DNA of 64,000 nucleotides from Pseudoips prasinana (GCA_951640165.1 OX621255.1:3472001-3536000); one strand, 5' to 3'; shown: positions 31,655 to 41,873, counted from the first letter of the stretch. Numbers and translations: made by a program. Notes: generated by a model not told the origin, from the letters alone.

Positions 31655-32037
31655 GTCTCTGTTCCGCAAGTGAATGTTGACTTGAGACACTGCGGTATTT
31701 GGTACGAGAAGATATTACGTAGCTTCCCGAACGCTGTCCAGCCGAGTTGGATTCTACGATTGACCTCCTTTTCGAAGTTGGACCTACCTAGTTGGGTGGT
31801 CTGTCCTAGGTAAATATAGTTCTCTAAAACTTCGAGTGCAGAGTCTCCAACCTTAACTAGAGTGGGTGCAACATGGATGTTCAACATGATTTTCGTCTTA
31901 TCCATGTTCATTCCCTACACGGTGGACCAACGATCTTGTCTTGTGTGTGTGGATGCGGGCCGCGCAGGACCAGCTATTGTAGAGATCCTTGGCGGAGGCC
32001 TTTGTGCAGTAGTGGACGTCTTTCGGCTGATATGATG
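31655..32037 (+). mobile_element. RTE-like LINE insertion with 5' inversion
   Basis: ATATCTCGATC at 31644-31654 and 32038-32048 is an 11-bp target duplication. Within it, 31655-31912 is minus-strand RT coding sequence (MNMDKTKIMLNIHVAP ... YLGQTTQLGRSNFEKE, RRIQLGWTAFGKLR), while 31913-32037 is the plus-strand 3' end (GGACCAACGATCTTGTC ... ATATGATGAT). This is the signature of twin priming. Confidence 0.85.
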
Positions 32038-32098
32038 ATATCTCGATCAGTCAGTTACTATAAGCAGATTTGGTGAATGAGTGGACGTGTCGAGTGGA

Positions 32099-32149
32099 TT
32101 AAGGAATAGATATTGTCTTCATTGGAAGAAGACAATATCTATTCCTTAA
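32099..32149. repeat. Perfect 22-bp stem hairpin
   Basis: TTAAGGAATAGATATTGTCT, TC, a 7-bp loop ATTGGAA, then the exact inverse. Confidence 0.85.
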
Positions 32150-32462
32150 GTGATTGATTCAGTTGTTACTGTGTCGTACTCGTGGGAGAGGCATGCTACT
32201 CAGAGGAGAGAATGGTGAGCTGCTGTCAAATCAAGCCTAGAAAACTTTGAGCATGCGCGTCTGGAAACTCTTGATGCCAAGCGCCAGTTCCGGAAAACCC
32301 TCCTACAATTATGCATACCTTTCAAGTGGGTCTCTTCACTGTGCTTCCTGAAACAGGACTTTCAAAACCAAGTTTGGCTTTGCTAGTCATGCTCGCGCCC
32401 ATGCAAGGGCCCAGGCTAACTCAAGCTAAGGGTGTCGCCGTCGACGGATACGTCTGGGAGGA
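32150..32462. repeat. Likely LINE-derived stretch, unclassified
   Basis: GC-richer than its surroundings (AACTTTGAGCATGCGCGTCT, GTGGGTCTCTTCACTGTGCT, TAAGGGTGTCGCCGTCGACG) and leads into ATCATCATCATCAT. The 127-codon ORF at 32311-32694 crosses two unrelated repeats and is not a gene. Confidence 0.4.
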
Positions 32463-32562
32463 CATCATCATCATCATATGTGTAGTTGAAATATGTCCTT
32501 TCTCTTCAGTCCTTTGGAATAGCTTTGTCGTGTTAGCGCGGATGCCAAGTCATTTTTTCATC

Positions 32563-32695
32563 ATTGCCAGGGCATGGCACGCTTGGCAATCGCAGTATGA
32601 TGGTTATATTCGTTCTCTGGGAGATATTTTCTCAGGCTTCTACGCCAACCACGGTCTGGGTGGTGATATTCTTTGCCGCCAGCCACACAGGTAGA
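32563..32695 (-). repeat. Tail-2 subfamily fragment
   Basis: Reverse of GCGGCAAAGAATATCACCAC ... ATATCTCCCAGAGAACG ... CATACTGCGATTGCC; no (ATG)n end. Confidence 0.5.
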
Positions 32696-32866
32696 CATCT
32701 TCATATTTTATTCAGTAAAAAAATACTAAATTGGTTTTAAAATGGCACATTTTTTACCCTACCGTGCAGTGCTTAACGCGTTAGCTACTGAGAAACACTG
32801 CCAAAATTATACAGCAGGAATACTTTATATTTTATTAAAAAAAAAAATTAATATTTTTAACAGCCA

Positions 32867-32999
32867 ACGCCAGCACATCAAGCTACCCGAACCTGTCAAA
32901 TTTCCCCAATTGAAAGTGAACCTTATATTAATGTGATAAAGTTGAAAATCTATACAAGAAAGTTGACAGATTGGGGTAGCTGGATGTGCTGGCGTCTGT
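32867..32999. mobile_element. MITE-1 copy
   Basis: ACGCCAGCACATCAAGCTAC and its near inverse TAGCTGGATGTGCTGGCGT. The left terminus is slightly eroded. Confidence 0.75.
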
Positions 33000-33016
33000 A
33001 CGTATTTAGAATTATA

Positions 33017-33369
33017 TAAGCTGGGCTCCGCGATTTTACCCGCGTTAAACTTAAAACATGTGTTATTCGAATACACAGTTTATTATTCATCAAAATCGGT
33101 TCGGTAAATTTTGCTTAAAAGAGGAACAAACATCTAGATACCCATACATCCTTTCTCACAAACTTTCACCTTTACAATATTACGAGCTGTGCCCGCGGTT
33201 TTACCTGCGTTGAACTTTATAAATTATAGCCTATATGTTTTTCGAATAAATAACCTATATTACTACAGAGTATCATAAAAATCCATTCGGTAGTTTTAGC
33301 GTGAAAGAGTGTCAAGTGTAACATTCATACATCCATACTCACAAATTTTCGCATTTATAATATTAGTTT
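33017..33369 (-). mobile_element. Two Hel-A Helitrons in tandem
   Basis: 33183-33369 and 33017-33182 are both in minus orientation and touch. Each has the GCGGTTTTACC[C/T]GCGTT hairpin on the plus strand and a 5' end rich in AATATTATAAATGCG-like sequence. The junction joins the CTAG end of one (here CTCG) to a 5'-shortened copy. Confidence 0.7.
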
Positions 33370-33390
33370 ATTTATAATAATAATAATAAT

Positions 33391-33626
33391 CACTGGGTCA
33401 AGGGCCGGATACAGAAGGCGGCAATTATGGGAACGGCACGCATCGTGAGGAGGTTCCTCACTCTGTCGCCCTGACCACCGGCGGCCTAGGGCGTATAACC
33501 CCGCCGCCGGGGGAGCTCTGTTTTTTACGTATTTAGTTGTGTATTATTGTTTTATATATCGATTTTATAAGAATAAATATGAATTAAATATGAAAATAAA
33601 TAAATAAGTTGTAATAATAATAAATC
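33391..33626 (+). mobile_element. R4/Dong 3' end inserted in (TAA)n
   Basis: The first 25 codons (SLGSWVKGRIQKAA-like, TARIVRRFLTLSP, TGA) correspond to the C-terminus of the endonuclease ORF at 3140-3922, followed by a 3' UTR. Upstream is ATAATAATAATAAT and downstream GTAATAATAATAAATC, so both junctions lie in TAA repeats. The downstream repeat continues as the tail of another LINE in minus orientation (AAATCTTTATTTCGGAATC). Confidence 0.8.
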
Positions 33627-34047
33627 TTTATTTCGGAATCTTTACACTCCATATTTTACACAGAAAAGAAAATAAGAAAAAACATATCCGTATTAAAAAG
33701 AAAGTAAATAAAGTAACATAACAAACAAAATTAATATATATATAACCTCTTTACGCTATAACTAAAAATAACGCTTTTTTTTTAATAAATTACACTGTAA
33801 GTTTTAATAAGAGTTACTAGTTGCTTGTTGTAGACTACCCAACGTCTAGGAATGAAATATGACTCATAGTATATATCAGGCTTCATGAGTTCATGGTACA
33901 CATGGCTTTGTAATGCTGTACAAATGAATCAGCAACGCATGTAGAACTATTTGTCTACCGCCTATTTGCTTTAAATACATACTGTCTGCGCTTGTTATTA
34001 GAGCAAATACTTTATAAGTGATGTCCAGACCTACATATATCTAGACG
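33627..34047. other. LINE 3' UTR-like start, then nothing recognised
   Basis: 33620-33700 looks like a minus-strand LINE tail. The rest is AT-rich without motif. Confidence 0.35.
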
Positions 34048-34300
34048 GACGGCCACCGTAGCCTAGTTGGTAGTGCTCCTGCCTACGAAGCTGGTGGTCC
34101 TGGGTTCGAATCCCGGTAAGTGCACATATTTGTGTGATGAGCACGAATAGTTGTTTCTGAGTCATGGATGTTTTCTACGTATATAAGTATTTGTCTATCT
34201 ATATAAGTATGTATATCGTTGCCTGGTACCCATAGTACAAGCTTTGCTTAGTTTGGGGCTAGGATGATCTGTGTGATATTGTCCCGAATATTATTATATA
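34048..34300 (+). mobile_element. SINE-1 copy
   Basis: GACGGCCACCGTAGCCTAGT start, intact boxes, end GGATGATCTGTGTGATATTG. Confidence 0.8.
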
Positions 34301-34396
34301 TACAAGGTATAACAAAAATGCTGAACATAACTTGAGGAGCAATAACTTGAACAGGTTACTTACGAACTTAAATTTTAATGTTTCAAGTTCGAATCT

Positions 34397-34637
34397 GGGG
34401 CTCTACCAGCTAAGTCACCAAACATCGATTTCTTAAATGGCGTTCAAATAAATAAAAGGTTAAAAATGACTTAATCAATCGTTAAATGGGCTTCCATGAG
34501 CACATTTGACGTCATAAATGGTCCGGAATCGTTTCTCAAAGTTGAAGCCGATTTCACGATTTATTAAGTAATTTTTAACCTTTATTTATTTGGACGCCAG
34601 TTAAGAAGGAGGTTCGGTGACTTAGCCGGCAGAGCCT
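34397..34637. mobile_element. MITE-2 copy, uninterrupted
   Basis: GGGGCTCTACCAGCTAAGTC versus GACTTAGCCGGCAGAGCC, with the outer arm TCTTAAATGGCGTTCAAATA answered by ATTTGGACGCCAGTTAAGAA. The inner hairpin is centred near 34517. Reference copy at about 240 bp. Confidence 0.78.
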
Positions 34638-34690
34638 TTGTCTTAGGCAACATCATCATCACCATATAATAATATCTAATAATAATATCT

Positions 34691-34937
34691 ATAATATCTG
34701 GGGACAATGTCACACAGATCATTCTAGCCCCAAACTAAGCAAAGCTTGTACTATGGGTACCAGGCGACGATACACATACTTATATAGATAGATAAATACT
34801 TAAATACATAGAAAACATCCATGACTCAGAAACAAATATTCGTGCTCATCACACAAATATTTGCACTTACCGGGATTCGAACCCATGACCACCAGCTTCG
34901 TAGGCAGGAACACTACCAACTAGGCTACGGTGACCGT
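34691..34937 (-). mobile_element. SINE-1 copy
   Basis: Inverse orientation relative to the copy 390 bp upstream; GGGATTCGAACCCATGACCA marks its B box on the plus strand. Short ORFs in it are spurious. Confidence 0.8.
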
Positions 34938-34944
34938 ATCAGTC

Positions 34945-35119
34945 GTTCTCCACAATTGCCGATCTTGCGCTACCCGCATGGAGCGGCTTCCAACAAACCT
35001 CACAAGATTGTCGGTTCATCTTGTAGGGGAAGCCTTTAACCTAACCCTGCTGCGTCTTCCGATTCGTGTTTGCCACTCGAGAACCTTTCTGCCCCAACGG
35101 CCGTCGGTTCTATTCTCAA
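34945..35119 (-). repeat. RTE-like RT C-terminus fragment
   Basis: Minus strand encodes remnants of the RTE end (plus strand GATCTTGCGCTACCCGCATG, CTTCCGATTCGTGTTTGCCA, GAACCTTTCTGCCCCAACGG). It lacks the 3' tail and abuts the SINE-1. Confidence 0.6.
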
Positions 35120-35846
35120 TTAACACTACATATTGATTTTGACCGGCAATGAGATCTTTGGGGGAGGCCTTGGTCCAGCAGTGGACGTCTTTCGGCTGAT
35201 ATGATTATGATGATTGATTTTGTATTATGATTGTTATGGATTTCCGAAAAGCAACGCCTGATTCCATTACATTAATATTATTATACATATTAATAAAGTA
35301 AGGCTAAAACCAAATCAATTTTTTCTCACATATCCTTATAAAGAATAAACTGTTTTAGGTCATATCACGACCTAAAATTGTTTCTTTTTTATAAATAACA
35401 AACAAAACGCGGTCCTCAAATGAAGTTGTCTATAAACACATTTCATTTTTGATATATCAATTTCAAAATCTCATTACTACAGCCCTACAATATGCCCTGC
35501 ACACCGTTACTTAAGCTTAGCAATTCTTAGAGCAAATTTTCAAAAAAGACAATTAGCGGAATTACCACTACCTACATATTGATTTTGTATTTTGATTGTT
35601 ATGGATTTCCGCAAAGTAACGCCTGGTTCCATTACATTAATATTATTATACATATTAATAAAGTAAGGCTAAAACAAAATCATTTTTTTCTCACATATCC
35701 TTATAAAAAACAATCAGTTTTAGGTCATATCACGACCTAAAGACCTTTTTTGATAAACAACACACAAAACGCGGGCCTCAAATGAAGTTGTCTATAAACA
35801 CATTTCATTTTTGATATATCAATTTCAAAATCTCATTACTACAGCC
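35120..35846. repeat. Direct duplication of a roughly 280-bp unit
   Basis: Unit A (about 35120-35486, including an inserted RTE end) and unit B (about 35567-35846) share TTGTTATGGATTTCCG, ATACATATTAATAAAGTAAG, TTTTAGGTCATATCACGACC, and CAAAATCTCATTACTACAGC with few changes. An 80-bp unique spacer lies between. No coding sequence. Confidence 0.75.
35142..35212 (+). mobile_element. 71-bp RTE-3' insertion with 10-bp target duplication
   Basis: ATTGATTTTG at 35132-35141 and 35213-35222 brackets ACCGGCAATGAGATCTTTGG ... GATATGATTATGATG. Absent from unit B, so it came after the duplication. Confidence 0.85.
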
Positions 35847-35849
35847 ATT

Positions 35850-36335
35850 TGGAATCAATAGCTCACTTAACCCCTCCATCAGTCACTGATCTCCAAAATT
35901 AACCGTCACCATATTCAAATCACTTTTTTAACCCGTCACTGCGACAATTTGGTACACTATTGTATGGTAACGACATTGCTGGTACAAAAGGCCCAGTGGA
36001 AAGGATATTGGTCTATAACATCGCTTCCGTTGACAGGGTTAATTGTTGGTTGAAATATTTTTAAATTGTAAGGAGATTAGCTCTTGAATGGTTTATAATT
36101 GTTCATTTAGATAAGAAAGTAAGGGTCCATCAATGACATAACCCAACCAACACCTCTTCATTCTCAGGGTAATCTCATCTTTTGTGATTAGATTCATGCT
36201 TTCCATTGCAAATAATGCTTTAAAACTAAAAAAATAATAGTTTGGAAGGTGTTATCAATATGATATAAATTTTTGCTTGGAAAATATCGCTTTTAGCGAT
36301 GAGGCCGCCAATTGCATTAAAATAAGCTAATTTAG
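35850..36335. other. Mostly featureless; LINE 3' UTR piece at its end
   Basis: 36255-36330 resembles 23860-24012 (ATATCGCTTTTAGCGATGAG, GCCGCCAATTGC). The remainder shows nothing. Confidence 0.4.
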
Positions 36336-36339
36336 AATA

Positions 36340-36570
36340 TCATCACCCCATCTCATCCTGTGGAGGGCGTAGAAATCGTCCCGTGAGAATACCTACCAGA
36401 GAACGAGCAATTTTTGCTGTGAACCTTGACCATCAAACTGTGATCGCCAACCCGTGGCAATTATGGCATGTGGGGGATATGTCATTATCGCCACGCTTGG
36501 CAGACGCCTTTCTTCTTTCTTTGGGGAGGCTTTTGTCCAGCAGTGGACGTAATTTGGCTGACATGATGAA
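36340..36570 (+). repeat. Tail-2 copy
   Basis: CACCCCATCTCATCCTGTGG, ACCTACCAGAGAACGAGC, GATCGCCAACCCGTGG, then GCTTTTGTCCAGCAGTGGAC. A GGCATGTGGGGGATATGTCA insertion makes a small internal inverted piece (GGGATATG/CATTATCGCCACGC). Confidence 0.6.
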
Positions 36571-36621
36571 GCTAATGTCTAATTCTTCTTCTTCTATAAT
36601 ATGAGTAAGTATATCAGTTTA

Positions 36622-36735
36622 CCATGTTTCTAGAAAACAAAGCCAATGGATAACATCTTGTACATGCTCCGTAAGGGACTTAACAAAGGAATCTCAAATT
36701 TGATCTGTCAGTCGGTATCATTCGGTGCTACATAA
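36622..36735 (+). repeat. Loop part of the 23470 foldback, without arms
   Basis: CATGTTTCTAGAAAACAAAG and CTCAAATTTGATCTGTCAG match the centre of 23470-23739. Confidence 0.5.
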
Positions 36736-36779
36736 AATTTGCGTTTGCGCATGATGGCTGGAAAATTCACCGTAACATC

Positions 36780-37202
36780 TGCAGTAGCACGGCAGCCCAT
36801 TCAGCATTCAGCACCCGTCATTTTATAAAACTCGCAGATCGCTGTAATTCCGGTGTGTATAGTTTTTGCATACTCTGTGGAATTAATTAACTGCGGAGGG
36901 AATTCCGATCCGATATGACATGGCATCCTTCAAAAAGCGAGCCTATTCTCTCTCTTTCTCAATGGCCGGCAACGTATTGACGCCAGCACATCAAGCTACC
37001 CCAATCTGTCAAATCACATAACCATAAGGTTCAGTTTCAATTGGGGAATTGAAACTGAACCTTATGGTTATGTGATAAAGTAAGAAAATCTATAAAAGAA
37101 ATTTGGCGTATGTACTTCTACGCTCTGGTGTTGCAGGTGTTCATGGGCGGCGGGGCTTACTTACCAACAGGTGACCAGCTGGCTCATTTGCCTTGTTATA
37201 TA
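36780..37202 (+). mobile_element. CR1/Jockey-like LINE 3' end split by MITE-1
   Basis: CATACTCTGTGGAATTAATT, CTTCAAAAAGCGAGCC, GGCCGGCAACGTA, then after the MITE CTCTGGTGTTGCAGGTGTTC, ATGGGCGGCGG and CAGGTGACCAGCTGG. This order is common in lepidopteran LINE tails. A minus-strand relative is at 53848-53980. Confidence 0.6.
36977..37117. mobile_element. MITE-1 copy with perfect central hairpin
   Basis: 37015-37074 is a 60-bp perfect hairpin (CACATAACCATAAGGTTCAG ...). In other copies the left inner arm has unrelated sequence, so the right inner arm was copied over it. Confidence 0.78.
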
Positions 37203-37317
37203 AACAAAACTAAGAATTAAAGAAAATGGTATGTTCAGGTATAAATGTTTTGCGATGAGCACGATTATATTTTGTTCTGTGTCCATGTACGTATTAAGAA
37301 ATATATTATACGATTAA

Positions 37318-37406
37318 TTCATCATCATCATCATCATCATATCAGCCGAAAGACGTCCACTGCTGGACAAAGGCCTCCCCCAAAGATCTCCACAATTGCC
37401 GGTCTA
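37318..37406 (-). repeat. RTE-3' fragment
   Basis: (CAT)7, ATCAGCCGAAAGACGTCCAC, TGCTGGACAAAGGCC, ending near ACAATTGCCGGTCT. Confidence 0.7.
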
Positions 37407-38010
37407 TTATTAATTATCCACGATTAATTATCCAAAGATATTTATTTTCTTATTTTTAACTAGTTTTTTTGCCGGTAATATTCGGTTTACCTATAATATT
37501 TTATAGAACTTAATGGTTTCCGTAATATTATTCAACTACAAAGGTACTTTTAAAAAATTAAAAAAATATATCACGTCTTAATTGTTATGTAAAAATAACT
37601 ACTGAATTAAAATCCTTACAGAGAAATTCTTCTTTTCATCTTTCATTATATTTACTTTGCAGTCCTCTTGAGTCGTTTTAATTTAACCATGAGTTTCAAC
37701 CGAACTTGTTGGTTCTATGTACTTTGTCTCATCGTAACCTCACACAGGTTGACATCCTCACATCTAAACAGATTAACAATAAATCCTGTGCTCCTGTTTG
37801 AAATATATGTCTAATTTGTCTTATAGATGATAGGACGTCAAACTCAATAATAAATTATCATCAATATGCTTTGACAAAGCAAGGATTACGTGTATGGGAC
37901 CTAGAAAATGCAGATAACGAAATGAATTATTAATATTCCTTAGAGTAGCAATATTTACTTGGGTATTTATTGATTGATTGATTTTTTATGGTGTTCATAT
38001 TACAGCGTAC
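37407..38010. other. No recognised feature
   Basis: AT-rich non-coding sequence. Confidence 0.45.
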
Positions 38011-38193
38011 GAATGTGTGGGCAAAAACAGGGGCACTTTCAATTCCATCATTCTCATGAGGACCGACGGCTTAACGTGTTATCCGTGCTCTTTTCAGGAT
38101 CATAATTTTTTGGCTCGGTCCAGGATTTGAACCCAGTACCTCATTACCACGCTAACCGCTACCGCTACCGCGTACCGCTAGACCAATGAGGCA
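38011..38193 (-). mobile_element. SINE-3 copy with internal deletion
   Basis: Body piece GGGGCACTTTCAATTCCATC, then GGATTTGAACCCAGTACCTC and a head in which ACCGCTACCGCGTACCGCTA shows small duplications. Confidence 0.65.
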
Positions 38194-38435
38194 TATTAGT
38201 AGTATAGTAATATTCAAAGAATACTTTTCAACATTTTCTTTCTGTCTTCCGAAACCAGTAGCTTTCAACCCGATGCCGGACATCAAAATTAATCTTTTAT
38301 TGACCTCACTGACAGCGGGTCCTTTTTTACCATTAAATTTTAATCTGCTGCCTCATCATGAGTCTGCCTTTTTAATATATTGATGATTTGATTCAGCTTC
38401 CGAATTAAGCACCAATGGGTATGTTGATTTGTACA

Positions 38436-38758
38436 TCTACACATATAATAAAATCGTAGGAAAGTCAAAACTGTACTTTGAATATTTTTTTAAAAGGATA
38501 CTAAGGGCGTGAATCGGCGTGATTTACTATCGATATCGAAGCCAAAAATATAGTATTTAGAATTTTTGTCTGTTTGTCTGTATGTATGTCCGGGCTAAAC
38601 TCAAAAAGTACTGCATGGATTTACTTCAAATTTTGCAAGAATATTACTAAGAGGGCGGGTAAACATATAGGCTACATATTATCACGCTATCACCTACGGG
38701 GGAGGAACTGTGATAATTTATAAAATTTAACGCGGGTAAAACCGCGGGGTAAAGTTAG
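38436..38758 (+). mobile_element. Hel-B Helitron
   Basis: A|TCTACACATATAATAAAATC start, end GCGGGTAAAACCGCGGGGTA, AAGTTAG|T (terminal C to T). Reference full-length copy in plus orientation. Confidence 0.82.
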
Positions 38759-38771
38759 TTAATTATAATTA

Positions 38772-39160
38772 TTTATTTTTTTGTTTATTTATTTAAATAG
38801 GAAACATACAGTCCTTAACAAAAAATACTATATAAGAGCCGAGTACAATAAGACCAAAGAGTTACATTAATTAGTAATGAACACAAGACCTAAGACACAA
38901 ACGGCGAATACTTAATACTATATAAACAGAAAAATTTCAAAGCAACAATGTCTACACAAAAACTTAAACATAAATAAAAACTACATAAGCTAAACGTTGT
39001 TAGAAAAAATTCTGTTGCATCGGTAAGTATTTAACCGAGATTCTTGGTACCTAAGCCTTTATTTACTTTTATCAGAAAGGTATAGAATTAGATAACTTCT
39101 TGTAAAATTCATCTACGGATGGAGAAGAGCCTCTGTGAGTAATGTAATAAAACTAAAATT
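38772..39160 (-). repeat. Probable LINE 3' UTR
   Basis: Opens on the plus strand with TTTATTTATTTAAATAGGAA, ACATACAGTCCTTAAC, typical of a minus-strand LINE tail. No coding part. Confidence 0.4.
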
Positions 39161-39169
39161 ATAAATAAA

Positions 39170-39340
39170 CAAGCTGTGCCCCGCGGTGTTACCCGCGTTA
39201 AATTTTATAAATTTTCTTTGCTATAAACATCACGGAGCCCGAGACCTTTCCAACGAATGCAAAACCGTGGAAATCGGTTCGTGCGTTCTGGAGTTATAGC
39301 GTCAGGAAGGAAAACCCGACTTATTTTTATATAGTAGAGA
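39170..39340 (-). mobile_element. Non-autonomous Helitron, third type
   Basis: Minus strand starts TCTCTACTATATAAAAATAA, GTCGGGTTTTCC and ends in the shared GC hairpin and CTTG (for CTAG). The 5' end differs from Hel-A and Hel-B; the 3' end is shared. Confidence 0.7.
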
Positions 39341-39555
39341 TATCTTGACACAACTACCTAATAGGTATTTAACTAGAGATCGCACTTGTTCCAAATTCGA
39401 TCAATACGGTTATCTTTTCAAAGACTATAGACATTAAAGACAAATAATTGCATTGCGAATAATGCTATAAAATTAAAAAATTAATATTAATCTGTTCTCT
39501 GGTTTGACACTCAGTTTATAAATAACTTACTTCTAATGTCTATTATATAAAAATA

Positions 39556-39656
39556 CTAGCTGTGCCCCGCGGTTTTACCCGCTTTAAACTTTATAAATTA
39601 TATCCTATGTGTTAATCCAGGGTGTCAGTTAACTTCGCCATTATAATATTAGTATG
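39556..39656 (-). mobile_element. Hel-A Helitron, internally deleted
   Basis: CTAG at 39556-39559, hairpin CGCGGTTTTACCCGC, then a jump to the 5' end TAATATTAGTATGA. Confidence 0.75.
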
Positions 39657-39679
39657 ATTGATAATGCAACAGGTTGACG

Positions 39680-39835
39680 CTGAAATAAAATCCCTTTCAT
39701 TAGCCCCGCTTAAATGTTTGTTTTAATTCAATTAATTTTTTTAAGGTGTAAATAGCTAGTATTTACACCTTAAAAAAATTAATTGAATTAAAACAAACAT
39801 TTAAGCGGGGCTAATGAAAGGGATTTTTTTTTCAG
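39680..39835. repeat. 156-bp near-perfect palindrome
   Basis: TCCCTTTCATTAGCCCCGCT and AGCGGGGCTAATGAAAGGGA; arms of about 70 bp match through AAGGTGTAAATA to a 4-bp centre near 39757. Followed by TATGGGAACTTCC and CGACTCGCACTTGGCCG, the 3' end of the repeat described at 13974. Confidence 0.85.
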
Positions 39836-39893
39836 TTTTTAATTATAATAGTATGGGAACTTCCGACTGTCCGACTCGCACTTGGCCGTTTTT

Positions 39894-40339
39894 TTATTTA
39901 AATAAAGTCAATTAAATTCTTACTGATGGCTCCATTCAAGTTAACAACCACTGTAAGGCTATAACTTACTATTATGCGTCTCTATAACTCAGCTCCATTT
40001 TACCGAGCAAGTCCTGGGAGACCCCGAATTAGTCGATATGGTTGTATCACGCGTGCACTCTATTATAATCATATTTTCCTCGGTGCAATTCATGCCACTT
40101 GACCTTATATAGAGGTCAGATGAAGATGTAAAATTGTTAAAATAAAATTTCTATATATGTGTTGTGCTCTTGAGAATATCAAAGAAGTTGCTCTCACTGG
40201 AGGACACATTCTATCTGGCAAAACTCTCACCAATCATCCGCCTATAGTAGCTCAACTGCGCGCAGATTCATGCAGAAAAAAATATTTGGTACGTGTCTTG
40301 TGAGAGCGACGAATACTACCACACCATATTTTTATTTAT
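39894..40339. other. No recognised feature
   Basis: No repeat boundary or ORF visible. Confidence 0.4.
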
Positions 40340-40797
40340 TTAAATACATACACAACATTAAACAACAATATTATTCGGGGTATGGGCTTTCTTCTCCGGG
40401 TCGTCCACCTAGGTAGCTAGAGAAAGCCGCAGGCTAGCTAGGGTAGGTTCCTCAGCGGCGAGGATCGCTTTGGCCCATTAACGCGTGATCGGTGATCCCG
40501 CCCATGTGATCACAACCTCATTAAGAATTTCGTCTTTTTGCTTTAGTCTTCCATTCTTAAATTTTAATATAGTAGAACTAAATTTCAAAATAATATATTA
40601 GTAACTTGTTATTTATTTAATGATTTCAGATAATATATGCGATAAAACAAACCGCACGGACGGACTAATTAATTTTATTACTGTAAATTTTATGCTATCC
40701 ACTATGTTTATGTACTGCTTTGTGACCTTGACAAGTACAAGTGTATGTTAATACCCAAGTGCTGAATAAATTTCATTTAATTTCATGGCGTACCAGA
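40340..40797 (+). mobile_element. LINE 3' end (same family as 21606-22385)
   Basis: TTCTTCTCCGGGTCGTCCAC, GATCGGTGATCCCG, ACCGCACGGACGGAC, and terminal GTGCTGAATAAATTTCATTT. 40788-40832 then begins a short Tail-2 piece. Confidence 0.6.
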
Positions 40798-40849
40798 GAA
40801 CTGGCAGCAGCCTCTCTTTGTGTACTAAGGTCCATACTGGCCTGTAGGT

Positions 40850-40983
40850 ATAGGTAGTGAATAATGACCTGCTTAGCCAGAGGTCATGCGTTGGATCACT
40901 ACCTAGGACACATCTATGTGATGAGCACAATAATTTATTCTGTGTCTTAATATGCAGGTATTTAGAAATGTATAAGTATCCAT
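40850..40983 (+). repeat. SINE-4-like fragment
   Basis: tRNA-like head GCTTAGCCAGAGGTCATGCG, TTGGATCAC, then GTGATGAGCACAATAATTTA. Confidence 0.45.
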
Positions 40984-40993
40984 TCAGACAATA

Positions 40994-41370
40994 ATAATAA
41001 TAATAATGTCCTCCTAGCCGAATTTCGGCCACGGCGGCCAGTCTCAATAGAGATTAGCCATCTGCGCGGGACATATTATAGTGCTCAAGTGTGTGCGCAA
41101 ACACAGGAGCACTTTCTATTCCATCACTCTCATGATCCGATGGGACGCCTAGCGACACGACCGGAAAGAGGTCAGGCACAGGACCGACGGCTTTACGTGC
41201 TCTCCGAGGCACGGGGGTATAATACCGCCAACTCCCAGACTTCGGGCTGATGCTGAGAAATTTTTCTTTTTACAGAAAAGTCCCAAAATCACTTTTGGCC
41301 CGACCCAGGATTTGAACCCAGGACCTCGTATTCTGCTGGTGAACACGCTACCGCTAGACCAACGAGGCAG
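40994..41370 (-). mobile_element. SINE-3 full copy with 10-bp target duplication
   Basis: TCAGACAATA at 40984-40993 and 41371-41380. The (AAT)n tail is on the left; the head CTGCCTCGTTGGTCTAGCGG (minus) is on the right. Defines SINE-3 length at about 375 bp. Confidence 0.85.
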
Positions 41371-41380
41371 TCAGACAATA

Positions 41381-41615
41381 TGTAGTAAAATATAAACTTC
41401 AATAATTAAACCTAAACATAATCTTGACAATAACTTAATACAAGCTAGCTATACATCACTACCATTATAAAATAAATTGTATAAATGTTTTAACATTCCG
41501 TGTACCTAAATATCTGTAATAAATAACTAGAAATAATAACTGTATTGCTACAAACATGTTCTGACTATTTACAAGCGCTTTTTTAGAGTTAACGTGAATA
41601 AAAACCTCTTTTATA
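41381..41615 (+). repeat. UTR-1 LINE 3' UTR copy
   Basis: TGTAGTAAAATATAAACTTC through GTGAATAAAAACCTCTTTTA. SINE-3 inserted at its left side. A SINE-4 tail piece follows at 41625-41700. Confidence 0.65.
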
Positions 41616-41873
41616 TATTTTATTTTATATCTTTATCAGTTGTCCGGTTGCCATAGTATAGGATCTGCCTAGTTTGGGATCAGATGACAGTGTGTTAAAT
41701 CTTTTATACAACAAAGTCAGCAAAAATCTCAGACTAACCTGATAGAAAACAGTCACCGTAGCCTATGGACGCTTGCAACACTGCGCCTTTGACTTGAGGC
41801 TTCATCGCACGTTGCCAATCATTTAAAAGCTTATTACAAGAATATTCATGTGACACCGGAATTTTAGTAGTTC

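Noticed and set aside
32311..32694. 127-codon ORF
   Set aside because: Spans an (ATC)n tract and a reversed Tail-2 copy; no family signal.
34945..35212. Twin-primed RTE insertion (minus piece then plus piece)
   Set aside because: The plus piece has its own target duplication ATTGATTTTG at both ends, so the two pieces are independent.
35221..35484. Solo LTR pair of a miniature retrotransposon
   Set aside because: No primer-binding site or polypurine tract in the 80-bp spacer; kept as a direct duplication.
37321..37341. CRISPR-like or coding histidine repeat
   Set aside because: It is the (CAT)n tail of a reversed RTE-3' end.
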